From Chondrus crispus (taxonomy: Eukaryota; Rhodophyta; Florideophyceae; Gigartinales; Gigartinaceae), in assembly GCF_000350225.1 (NCBI RefSeq), contig NW_005178545.1:1-30179 (forward strand): 30,179 nucleotides of DNA. The letters run 5' to 3'. The position numbers and the translations under genes were made by a program. The number at the start of each line of letters is the position of its first letter. Position 1 is the stretch's first letter. The notes beneath the pieces were generated by a model. It made no database searches. It saw nothing but the letters and a program-made list of their open reading frames with translations, and was not told the DNA's origin. Positions 1 through 8,024 of the stretch are shown here, piece after piece.

Positions 1-148
1 CGTCCTTCCCGCCCACCATGTCAAGAATGACCAGCCCCTCTAGCTATGGCACTATTGGGGGGATGGCACTATATAAAGGAGGCTCAAATACCTATATTTC
101 GGGACAAAGCACACTGCTAACACAAACACAACAAAGCCTGTATAACAC
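1..148. other. Edge sequence without a gene
   Basis: No coding sequence is supported here. The partner sequence in the other arm lies outside the window, so it is unknown whether this belongs to the repeat. A TATA-like motif (CTATATAAAGG, about 70-80) resembles a second one near 239-248 (ACTATATAGAGG). Both follow a GGCACTAT or AGCACTAT stretch, which suggests a duplicated promoter-like element. Confidence 0.4.
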
Positions 149-300
149 AACTAAATAACTTCATCCTTTGAGTACTGAACCATGCCGGATGATACACGTG
201 AGCGTATGATAACCTGTGCCAGAGAGTGAGCCATAGCACTATATAGAGGGAAACACTACTAAAGTAGGCACTATTGAGCAACCCTGTAATATGTAATGGC

Positions 301-438
301 TGTCGCGCGACAAGATTTACAAAAGCTGTATGGCTGGCCAGCCATACTGGAACTAGATTAATTTTTGTTAATTTTTTAGAGGTTGATTCTAGTATGGGTA
401 GCCACCCATACAGCTTTTGTAGATCTTGTCGCGCGACA
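301..438. repeat. Nested-palindrome hairpin, left arm
   Basis: The segment begins and ends with the perfect 12-bp palindrome TGTCGCGCGACA. About 50 bases from each end pair with each other with a few mismatches, around an AT-rich loop of about 30 bases. Inside the stem are more palindromes: an 18-bp perfect one (TATGGCTGGCCAGCCATA) and a near-perfect partner (TATGGGTAGCCACCCATA) that is perfect in the right arm. It could be a small foldback or MITE-like element, a recombination site, or an origin-like structure. The sequence alone does not decide between these. Confidence 0.85.
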
Positions 439-446
439 AACACATC

Positions 447-510
447 ACACGTGTGGACCCAAATGCAATGTATTACACGTGTGGATCGATATGCAATGTT
501 TTACACGTGG
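447..510. repeat. 28-bp iteron-like direct repeats with ACACGTGT core, left arm
   Basis: ACACGTGTGGA starts at 447 and 475, and a truncated ACACGTGG at 503, so the period is exactly 28 bp. Each full unit also carries ATGCAATGT. The array lies 9 bp from the palindromic hairpin, a layout reminiscent of protein-binding arrays beside origins or transposon ends. The core contains CACGTG, the E-box/G-box bound by bHLH and bZIP factors. Confidence 0.8.
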
Positions 511-546
511 CGTCAACCTTGAAATCAAAACTCTCACACTGACAGT

Positions 547-1100
547 TTAACGTGCAAGGTGGACACGTGTGCAGGTTTTTGAATACTTTGACTTACTTTT
601 GGAAATTTGGTATTTTTGTGAATAGGTTGACTCAGAGGTTCTTTTGACTCTCTGGTTTAGTCGGTTGAGGGGCTCCGGTTGTTAATCGGGTGTTGTGCCT
701 GCCTCCCCTCCTCTCCGTTGTTCTGCAACCGACTCTTTATAGAAATCTATATGGTTGCTACATCAGCCTAGACTACACTTAAAACATATATTTATAATAA
801 AAACCCCACTAAACGGCCCCTTGTGACCATATCTTGTCTCCTCCTTCGTCTTGTCGTGGTCCTCTTCGCCCGCGGGATCCCATTAGGATCCTGCTGAGGC
901 CGACCGGATCGTCCTCGGGGACTCTTTCTTGTATAGAGTCCCCATTTATTGGCGAAGAGGACGACCTTACGGTTGAGGTGAGCACTGTAGGGACGTGTAC
1001 TGTACTGTACACGTCACGTACCGTGCGTCATCGTCCCGGTCAGCTCTTGTTTATAGTGTAAATATTACTGTCAGACGCTGAGCGGGACCCTACCCTTACA
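547..1100. mobile_element. 554-bp insertion with 6-bp target-site duplication, left arm only
   Basis: The right arm reads CACTGACAGTGTGC without interruption. In the left arm the same site is split and GACAGT appears on both sides (541-546 and 1101-1106). The insert starts TTAACGTG and ends CCCTTACA, with no clear terminal inverted repeats. It has TATA-like stretches near 737 and 790 and a GTACTGTACTGTACAC segment near 995. A solo LTR or a non-autonomous element is most likely. The TG...CA ends of a typical LTR are present at one end only, when read from the minus strand. No convincing protein is encoded. Confidence 0.8.
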
Positions 1101-1180
1101 GACAGTGTGCATTTTGTGATGGCAGTGTGCATTTTGTGATGGCTTTGTGTGAGTTGTGTGGGGGCATCACGAAGATCACA

Positions 1181-1188
1181 TATAAAAG
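1181..1188 (+). promoter_or_regulatory. TATA box upstream of the zinc-finger ORF
   Basis: TATAAAAG is a consensus-like TATA box lying 16 bp before an ATG at 1204 and 70 bp before the ATG of the zinc-finger frame at 1258. The same box is present in the other arm (29701-29708, minus strand). An AATAAA near 1777 could end the transcript. Confidence 0.55.
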
Positions 1189-1257
1189 GCTCTCCATCTC
1201 AAATGGCAAACAAACTGAACAACGTCACACAAAAAATATCTCCCTTTCCAGCCCTGT

Positions 1258-1602
1258 ATGGCTAATTTCCAGAGACACTTCCCCTTCCCTTCGTGTTCGC
1301 AACTGCGTACGTTGAACCGGAATGTACTGCACGAGAAGGTCAGTGGGACCCAAACCTACTGCATACTCTGTAGTGGGGTCAAAAGACGGACAAAAAACGG
1401 GCCCAAGACACTTAGAAAGGGCTCGCGCCAGGTGCAGTGGTGTTCGACATGTAGGCAAGCTATCTGCTGCAGCTGCCGGACGGTCTGGCATTCTCGCCCT
1501 ACACTGAAGCGACATGGGCCCTCTCCTGTCCATGAGAGGGAGTTTGACTCTGGGCGACGCACTTTTCAACGAATAAGGCAGGCTTCACAAGCCCGAGAGT
1601 GA
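1258..1602 (+). CDS. Small protein with piggyBac-type cysteine-rich zinc finger
   Basis: The 114-residue frame contains C35-x2-C38, C62-x2-C65, C70-x2-C73 and H78, preceded by an HFPF motif near residues 7-10. This spacing matches the cross-brace zinc finger at the C-terminus of piggyBac-family transposases (Pfam Tnp_zf-ribbon_2 type), which binds the transposon ends. No DDE catalytic domain is found anywhere in the arm, so this is either a transposase remnant or a stand-alone DNA-binding protein. The start is uncertain. ATG 1258 is used here because a one-base difference in an A-run near 1231 separates it from an upstream open frame that is continuous in the right arm. Two TTTCCAG sequences just upstream could be splice acceptors. 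All zinc ligands are intact in this copy. Confidence 0.55.
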   Translation: MANFQRHFPFPSCSQLRTLNRNVLHEKVSGTQTYCILCSGVKRRTKNGPKTLRKGSRQVQWCSTCRQAICCSCRTVWHSRPTLKRHGPSPVHEREFDSGRRTFQRIRQASQARE

Positions 1603-2267
1603 AGGCCGTAAAATGTCTGTAGAACAAGGCTATCAGCTATGCTTTTTGGATGGGTTTGTGATGGTTTGTTGATGTTGGAGATGATCGTGAGACAATGGTG
1701 TGAGAGTCACAAAACAATTTGTGTGTGAATCACAAAACAGTCAACAAAAGAGCACTTTGAGATGTTGACGTCACAAAAATAAAGTAATTCTAGTGGTGAC
1801 AGTGATTCACAGAGGAAGGGCACTGATGAGGACGACATCCAAGAGTAGGTACTGGGTAATTCATACTTTCAATAGCGAGAACAGTATCATCATCACTCTG
1901 TAGTGACACTTCTATCTTCATTGCACAATTAAATCTAAAGCAACTATGATTAAAAGAACAGTAATTCAATGACACATGACTGACTTTCAAAGCAATCCGG
2001 ACTGGATGATGTCGGTACCTTTGGAGCCCATACCCAGCTGTTCACTTGCACGTCTAAGTCCCATGGTATTTAGATGCTGCACAGAGCCGTGCATCTTTAA
2101 ATGTGACCGTTACAAAAATATCGATTTCACAAAAAACACATATGTCTATATACTGACTACGTTCCAATGGTTACCCCCGACTCTTTAGTCTTCGGTATAT
2201 ATTTCAAACAAATTTCTCAAGTATCACTTTCCAAGGGAAATTAACAGAGGACGATACCATCCACCAG
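1603..2267. other. Intergenic stretch with TCACAAAA octamers
   Basis: No supported gene. TCACAAAA occurs at 1707, 1730, 1771 and 2127, and its reverse complement TTTTGTGA at 1112 and 1132 upstream of the zinc-finger ORF. The copy at 1771 overlaps TGACGTCA, a CRE-type palindrome. Short open frames of 66-70 codons here are preserved in both arms, but so is the surrounding noncoding sequence, so this is not evidence for translation. Confidence 0.5.
2196..2202 (+). promoter_or_regulatory. TATA-like box before the 455-aa gene
   Basis: TATATAT lies 72 bp before the ATG at 2274. It is the only TATA-like motif in the 150 bases upstream of that gene and is conserved in the other arm. Confidence 0.4.
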
Positions 2268-2273
2268 TTGATA

Positions 2274-3641
2274 ATGGTATCAGATCTTTTCAATGGCCTC
2301 CAATTCGGGAGTGATATAGAGGTCTACTATACCTTGGAGAATGAAGAAGAAAGCAAGGCATGGTTCCCAGCAACAGTCATTAGTCTCAACTATCTTCATG
2401 ATGATCGTCGAGAGGTGCTCAAAGGGACCATTCAATACAAGGCAGCGTTTGGATTCAGGGCATGTAAAAGCAAGGTTACTTTCAAGGAGGGAAACGAGTT
2501 TGTACAAGATGGACAAAAGTTTAGCTGGAGACTCAAAGATACATCCGTGCGATTGGATAACAGCGCAAGCTCAGACGTGGCAAGCGCATCGATGGATGCA
2601 GATGATATGGACTATGCTCCAGGTAGTGCCATGGTAGAAAAATGCAAGAAGGTTAACCACACGACGACTGTCTCACTTGACCAGAATACAATCAAAGATA
2701 CACGTGAGCTAAATGCTCTTTCCAGACGCCTTCAGTATCTTGAGAAAGTGGTGAAAGGACAGCAATCCTCGATTACGACTGCACTATGGACTCAGAATCC
2801 GCTCCTCATTTCTGATGCAGGCTCCAATATTCCTCTTAAGTTTATTTCGTTGCGTCTAGAGCATTGGTTACTCAAGACACCGACACGTCCTACCCCAGTT
2901 GAAATAACCCGTGGGACGAAGTGGTTTGTACAAGACTCATTTAAGGCGCGAGCAGACTGCACATTGCTCCAGTTTGATTCTATATCCGAAAGAGTCAAAG
3001 CTCAGCTACGAACAAAGGTTTCTATTCTTCCGGAAGATTATATGTGCCGGAAATCAGTTGTGAAGGAGACGAGTATATACTTTAGGAGCTTCCTAGACTT
3101 GTCAGAAGCACTCGGACCAGCATCACCGCAAGTTGTCAGAGACGTGATCATCGCAAAAAGACTGGAAAAAGGTACCGACAATTATGTATCTGCCAGAGTG
3201 ATAGGCTGTATGGCCGGTCCCAACACCAAATCTCTTTCTGACCCGTGCTATATGACAATTGGAGATTCTCTTGCTGTTATAAGGGATGACGAGGATGAAC
3301 AACGGCACGTTGTATTTCGTCGGGATTGCACTTGGGATTCCATAGAGCAGACCTACTCCTATCCACTGGAAGACATAAGACTATCAGAGCTTAACTTCCA
3401 AGAACGCATTTCCAAGGTAATGAGTGCTGAAAAAGTGGTCAGCGGACCATCGGACCGGAAGGAGGCGTTCTACCTGCGATGGAATCTTCAATCCAATCCT
3501 TGTCAGTCTATATTTGCTGATGTAAATCGCAGCGACGTACTAGGAGTACTTCAAGTGCATGTCCCATTCATCTCTATCAAAGGGTCTGCCCATGTGAAGC
3601 AATTCATCACTGTTGCCAAAGTTCTGGGCCTCTTTAAGTAA
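2274..3641 (+). CDS. Unknown 455-aa protein, possible Tudor/SH3-like N-terminus (left copy)
   Basis: I do not recognise the family. The first ATG is at 2274; two upstream in-frame codons (TTG, ATA) are not plausible eukaryotic starts. Residues 1-85 (GSDIEVYYTLENEEE, WFPATV, then alternating beta-like stretches) resemble a Tudor/SH3-type barrel, which in other proteins reads modified histone tails. This is a weak, pattern-level resemblance. Residues 143-163 (RELNALSRRLQYLEKVV) look like a short coiled coil. The remaining 290 residues look globular, without signal peptide or membrane segment. The stop lies 93 bp from the stop of the convergent 769-aa gene. No intron is needed. The right copy differs at only about four residues, so both copies remain open. 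A nuclear or chromatin role is inference only. Confidence 0.75.
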   Translation: MVSDLFNGLQFGSDIEVYYTLENEEESKAWFPATVISLNYLHDDRREVLKGTIQYKAAFGFRACKSKVTFKEGNEFVQDGQKFSWRLKDTSVRLDNSASSDVASASMDADDMDYAPGSAMVEKCKKVNHTTTVSLDQNTIKDTRELNALSRRLQYLEKVVKGQQSSITTALWTQNPLLISDAGSNIPLKFISLRLEHWLLKTPTRPTPVEITRGTKWFVQDSFKARADCTLLQFDSISERVKAQLRTKVSILPEDYMCRKSVVKETSIYFRSFLDLSEALGPASPQVVRDVIIAKRLEKGTDNYVSARVIGCMAGPNTKSLSDPCYMTIGDSLAVIRDDEDEQRHVVFRRDCTWDSIEQTYSYPLEDIRLSELNFQERISKVMSAEKVVSGPSDRKEAFYLRWNLQSNPCQSIFADVNRSDVLGVLQVHVPFISIKGSAHVKQFITVAKVLGLFK

Positions 3642-3734
3642 ACTCAATTCATTCATGCTACAGCAGTCTCCCGCTTTACTCATTTTTCACTTTGGTGAAC
3701 TAAGAAGTTTCACTATCACATCAAATACGACCCC

Positions 3735-6044
3735 TTATAAATCGAAGTCGTGGACCATGACCACATCCTCATCGTCTTCGACTTGATCCGCCGGGATTTC
3801 ATCCTCACCATCCACCACGCTCAGATCATCATTATCCTCGTGATGTGAACCTGAACGGACCGGGGGATCGTGCACGGAGTTGTACATATCCACGGACATC
3901 ACTAGCTTCTCCTTCAAAATACTGGACAGTTGCTGTGGAAGCTCACCCCGCTTTTCTCCCTGTCCTTCAGTCAAAAGATCTGAGTAGAGCGATCTCAGTC
4001 GCGACCGCCATGACCCATTGTGGTGATCCTGGCCATCCACTTCATGCAATATCTGCTCGTTTCGAGAAAATGCACCCCTCGCCTCGATCACCTTCATCAG
4101 CATGATCTCCCGAAACAGGACAGCAGTCATGTAAATCACACGAAAGGATTCCTTGGATATTGAATAGAGGTCTTCATCACTGCCACACCTGGTAAAAGCC
4201 ACCAAGAACTTCAAGGCGACGTGCATGGCATTGAGTCGGATAACAATTTTTCGAGTCTCCTTCCTTCCATCCTTGTCTTTCGTCTCAACGTCATACGTAG
4301 TGATAAATATGAAGGGATCGCTTTCAGAAATCAGCTTCTTCCATGCTATCAAATTCAGGGGGTTCACCTCAGCGACCGACTTCATAGCAGTACGACAGGT
4401 TCCGTCTGGGATATCTTGGAGGTTCATGTGCGGGCGGGGTGGATTCTCATACTGGAATGAGACTCCCACTTCACTTTGGAAAACATATGAGAAGTTTTGA
4501 AAGAAGGATTTCCGCCCAAGCTCCCTGGACTTGTTCAGAAACTGCTTACCTATCTTGAAAACGCGGCGAACGATCTCAACCCTAATGTCTTCGTCCTTGA
4601 TGAATCCAATTGGCTCATCTTCCCCCATCTTATCGCTTCGACGCCGAGCCACACGCCGGGCCTTCTTGATGGCCGTTGAAGCAAATTCTTCGTTGAAGAA
4701 AGACTCGACTGTGATCATTGTTATGTAGGCCGGCCTCAGCCAAAAAGGTTTCTCAGCGGTCTTCAGCTTCCCGCGGATGTTCGGATGTACCATTTCGAGT
4801 GACTTCGTCCCAATACTCGGATTGTTCATTGCATTTGCAATCAAGCTCTTTCCCCAAGCCTTTCGCAGGACCAGATACTGACGAGCTTGCTTCGTACCCA
4901 GCAGCTCCTCGGTTTTCTCCTCGCTTGGGTCCCTTTTCCACAAAAGGACCTCGACAAGTAAAAGTCCGAACCCCAACACTTCGGAACTATTGACGTCCAA
5001 TTGAAGCTTGGAAAATTGTGTGTCACGACTCACACCCTCTAAGGATTCACTCGCTTCCTTTCTCTGAGGAAGAACTCTCATGGTGCAATTTATCAACGCT
5101 CTTGTGAAGATAATGCACATGAATTTCCCTGCGAAGATGTCCTCCATAGGCCTAAGGAGGTCGTTTAAAGAGGCCTTCTCGGCTGCTTTTCCTGTCTTCG
5201 GCAGGGCGGAATTCAGAAGAACAATGTTGACGGCGTCCTGGCAGCGTGATAACGTCCGCTCTAAGGTTGAGACACGAGAAGATACAGCCTTGATTGCACC
5301 CAGAATTTCCTTTTTTTCAATGGCGAGCTGCTTCTCCAAACGAGCATGCAGTTCCTGCATGACTCGAAGTACTCCGTGGTTAGAGTCTTCCCCAAGTGCT
5401 CGAGCCAAATGGGGGCCCCGGGGCTGACTCGGCAAGGAACCTGCCATGCACTCACGACGCGTGGGAACGACGACGTCTTCCACATCTTGAGTTTCGGCGA
5501 CCCCGTCCATCTCTGCTGCACTAGCCTGCACACTCTCGTCGACGTACTCCTCTGGCTCGCGTCCATGGAGCTCGAGCAACTGACGGTTCGCCCGTTTGCG
5601 TTCTGTGTGTTCATCTTCCTCGCCATGATCTCCATCCCCGAACAAAAGGGAAAAGTCTTCACCCGGAGACGAACCGATGGCGCGCTTGCGCTTGCCCGCA
5701 CGCGGAGGTGCTGCATCAGACGGACCACTTCCCTGACTTCGAACGGGAAGCGAGCACGTGTGAGATGGCGGACTGCCTTGGGGTGTCCTGACTGTATTGC
5801 TTGAAACCCGCCGGGATTCCTGCCCAGCCGCTGCGGGAGTAGCTTCGGCCGCAACACGAGGAGATGACCGGCGTTCCGCGGGGACCTGAGCCCCAGGCGC
5901 TTGGCTGTTAGACTTCCGAGATGTCAGGGGTCCCTTCTGCTGAGACAAGCGGCCTCGCTGATTGCCTGAAGCAGCGGGTTTCATGGCCGCAGAACGCGAA
6001 TGAGCACGCCCTGCCTTCTTCCCAGACCTTTTTCGCGGGGTCAT
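3735..6044 (-). CDS. Unknown 769-aa protein: basic tail, coiled coil, globular core, acidic C-terminus (left copy)
   Basis: I do not recognise the family. The protein starts with about 110 Lys/Arg/Ser/Pro-rich residues (MTPRKRSGKKAGRAHSR) and has a nuclear-localisation-like GKRKRAIG near residue 117. Residues about 224-276 form a strong heptad-like coiled coil (LHARLEKQLAIEKKEILGAI). Residues about 280-690 are a globular, mixed core containing a very basic segment (KKARRVARRRSDK, about 460). The last 40 residues are strongly acidic. No DDE, tyrosine-recombinase, polymerase, helicase or HUH motif was seen. The layout is that of a nuclear nucleic-acid-binding protein. It converges on the 455-aa gene. 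The right copy differs at three residues, and synonymous changes are also nearly absent, which points to recent duplication or gene conversion. Confidence 0.8.
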   Translation of the reverse strand: MTPRKRSGKKAGRAHSRSAAMKPAASGNQRGRLSQQKGPLTSRKSNSQAPGAQVPAERRSSPRVAAEATPAAAGQESRRVSSNTVRTPQGSPPSHTCSLPVRSQGSGPSDAAPPRAGKRKRAIGSSPGEDFSLLFGDGDHGEEDEHTERKRANRQLLELHGREPEEYVDESVQASAAEMDGVAETQDVEDVVVPTRRECMAGSLPSQPRGPHLARALGEDSNHGVLRVMQELHARLEKQLAIEKKEILGAIKAVSSRVSTLERTLSRCQDAVNIVLLNSALPKTGKAAEKASLNDLLRPMEDIFAGKFMCIIFTRALINCTMRVLPQRKEASESLEGVSRDTQFSKLQLDVNSSEVLGFGLLLVEVLLWKRDPSEEKTEELLGTKQARQYLVLRKAWGKSLIANAMNNPSIGTKSLEMVHPNIRGKLKTAEKPFWLRPAYITMITVESFFNEEFASTAIKKARRVARRRSDKMGEDEPIGFIKDEDIRVEIVRRVFKIGKQFLNKSRELGRKSFFQNFSYVFQSEVGVSFQYENPPRPHMNLQDIPDGTCRTAMKSVAEVNPLNLIAWKKLISESDPFIFITTYDVETKDKDGRKETRKIVIRLNAMHVALKFLVAFTRCGSDEDLYSISKESFRVIYMTAVLFREIMLMKVIEARGAFSRNEQILHEVDGQDHHNGSWRSRLRSLYSDLLTEGQGEKRGELPQQLSSILKEKLVMSVDMYNSVHDPPVRSGSHHEDNDDLSVVDGEDEIPADQVEDDEDVVMVHDFDL

Positions 6045-6527
6045 TGAGCCTCAGTAGGAACACAGGATGCGCAAAGTCGGGAAGCAAAGGAAAAATGATG
6101 GCGAGAGGACTCAATCAGTTGAGAAAACGTGAAAAGGTCGATGAACGCCTCTGGTACTAGCGCGGGTTAGGCATGAGCTTATTCTGGTACGAGCACGTGA
6201 AGGTTAAGGACATCACGGGCAAGCGCTGGTTTAGTAGGCAGCAGAATAGCACATCACTTTGCTACATCGAGGTATCAAAAAAACATTTCCGTTACAACTA
6301 TGGTACTCCAGCAAAAGTTCTGGTCCAGTCACTGGCCGGAACCAGAAACGCCCCTCATCCCCGTGCTGAATGGGAACGGCCAAAAAAGCTGGCAAAATAT
6401 GGCTGCCCGCGAACCAATGACCCACGGGCCACCGTTCATTGCTGGCAAAAATCCAGCACTTTTTGGCCCCAAAAATAGCAACATCATTGCTTTTATTAAA
6501 TTTATCATAAATCTGACCTTCCTGTGT
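6045..6527. other. 5' flank of the 769-aa gene and inner end of the left arm
   Basis: No supported gene. This 480-bp stretch is the promoter side of the 769-aa gene and ends at the arm border. No TATA box was recognised. TTCTGGT at about 6318 and ACCAGAA at about 6341 form a short inverted repeat. The last 45 bases are AT-rich and would be the terminus if the arm is a transposon. Confidence 0.5.
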
Positions 6528-7280
6528 GGGCGACCTTACGTTCGGGAGTGAGGATCGCGAGGGGGTTGCGCTTCGCGTATCGCACGACGGTGTGCTTCGG
6601 AAGCCTCTTTTCTCGTCGTGAGAAATTCGCGACGATGACGTCGAAGGTCTGATTCGGTAGGACCTCGGCGACGCCATTCGTCAGCCTCACTCCATGTCGG
6701 TGTTGGAGTGAGGGCTTGGGTTCCAGGAACACGAGGCCCCTCCCCGCGGTTGTCACACACACGCGGGCTTGTGACATTGCGCGGATGGTAACCCAGCGGG
6801 CGATTCGGATCGCTTGCGGGGCCTCCTCGCGTACGTCTGGCCGACCCGTGTGTCGCCCGTGTCGCCTAGTAGGGGGAGTCGACTCCCCCTTTCCGTCGAC
6901 GATGACGACGGAACCGCCTTGGCGTAGCTCCATTCGTTGAGCTTCGATGTCGATACATCGCACGTGCGTATCGATGAAGGCCGTGCCGAGGAGGACTGGC
7001 ACGGCGAGCTGGTCCGCGACTACGAACGGAATTCGGAACACCGTGTTCCTCAACCGCACGGCCAGGCGGACGACGGCCGAAAGCTTGAGGGGGTTGCTAT
7101 TCGCGCCTGCCAATCGTGGCAGAGGTGCGTCGTGCACGACGTAACGCGTCCAATCAGGGGAAGGTCGGCCTTCCTCACCAGATTATACCCCGAGCACGTA
7201 TCAACGGCGATCGTGCGGGGTTTAAATGCATTTCCTTCTGTGGCTATCGAGCCGAGGACGTTGTAAATCTTCGACGTCAT
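6528..7280 (-). pseudogene. Gypsy protease and start of pol, truncated
   Basis: The frame begins with an aspartic protease: TIAVDTCSGYNLVRK near 7190, where the usual catalytic triplet DTG reads DTC. A frameshift near 7100 then leads to VPVLLGTAFID, the second conserved protease segment. Downstream, ARWVTI...TTAGRGLVFLEPKPSL and the stretch ending VRYAKRNPLAILTPE match the linker typical of Gypsy pol between protease and reverse transcriptase. The frame ends at the arm border instead of entering reverse transcriptase. Gly-to-Cys in the catalytic triplet would need one base change and would probably impair cleavage. Confidence 0.75.
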
Positions 7281-8024
7281 AAGGCAAATGACGCCGTCGA
7301 CAACCTTCGGGGCGGCCTTATCGGTGAGGTCGTTCCGCCGAGGCCTTCGATTTCGGTGCTGGCCCCGCTTGCGTTTCCTTCTCCCCCTTTCTTGAGGCGT
7401 CCGCGGATCAGTGACGCCCCTCGGATTATTCGAGGGGCGAGTCCGTACGACACGGACCCTTCTCCGGCGACCTTGGGCTCGCGGGAGTCAGGGGGTCGAC
7501 CGAATCTTTTCGGTCGTCGTTGCCCCCGTCGCCATCATTACGCCTCACCGGGACGTCGGCTGTCCCAGTGTCTTGTCCTCCTAACGTCGGGCCTTCAGAG
7601 GCCTCGACGTGCGCTCCCTCCTGTATCGGCATTACAGAAGCTCCCGTGCTCGCCTCCAGTAGCGGGGGATGTATTATCGGACAATACCCCCCGTGTCCTT
7701 GGCGAGCACGCGGGGTCGGGTCTAGTTCGTGGGGAAAAGACGGCTCACGCGACGGCGTGTACGTAACCGTCTTTACTCTTTTTTGGAACTACCCGTGCTA
7801 CCGGAGCTAACCTCCTGGCTATTGACGTCCAGGTCTTCTTCGGGTAGCCGGCCGCGTGGGTCGGGACGATTCCTCCACTGCGGCTCAGCGGCCCTGGCGA
7901 AGTATTGGGGTACTTCTGGGCCTTGACCTGCGGCGTCCGGTCGTCGCAGGATATGGGGGACGAAGCAAGTCGGCTCTCCTTCGTGACCCTCCGTGGGTAG
8001 AGGGTACGGATCCTCTACCCAGTC
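7281..8024 (-). other. Gag-protease linker of the Gypsy element
   Basis: This is still Gypsy internal sequence. Just past the stop near 8025 the minus strand reads DWVEDPYPLPTEGHEGEPTC and stays open for about 90 codons. A Pro/Asp/Arg-rich stretch follows before the protease. No separate gene is supported. Confidence 0.45.

Larger units (their letters stand above)
149..6527 (+). repeat. Left arm of a large inverted repeat (two-gene mobile-like unit)
   Basis: This segment is repeated in opposite orientation at 24361-30179. From about 1270 to 6527 the two arms align with a constant coordinate sum of 30888, so there is no net length change over 5 kb. The only large difference is a 554-bp insertion at 547-1100. 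The inner border is sharp: both arms share the sequence up to CTTCCTGTGT, then diverge. The outer border lies left of position 149 or is not visible, because the right copy reaches the window edge. The arm holds a palindromic hairpin, iteron-like repeats, a small zinc-finger ORF and a convergent pair of long ORFs. No terminal inverted repeats or target duplications of the unit itself could be found. Whether it is a transposable unit or a segmental duplication is therefore open. Confidence 0.95.

Noticed and set aside
547..1100. piggyBac-type insertion at TTAA, suggested by the TTAA at the insert start
   Set aside because: The duplicated target is GACAGT, shown by the empty site in the other arm, and TTAA is not found at the other end.
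1976..2188. 70-codon frame identical in both arms (also 28700-28912) and a 66-codon frame on the other strand
   Set aside because: The surrounding noncoding DNA is equally identical, so conservation is no evidence. The frames have no recognisable composition or domain.
5261..5857. 198- and 152-codon frames inside the 769-aa gene (also 25031-25627 and 25084-25542)
   Set aside because: They overlap the N-terminal, GC-rich, low-complexity part of the longer gene in other frames and show no domain. Their presence in both arms only reflects the near identity of the arms.
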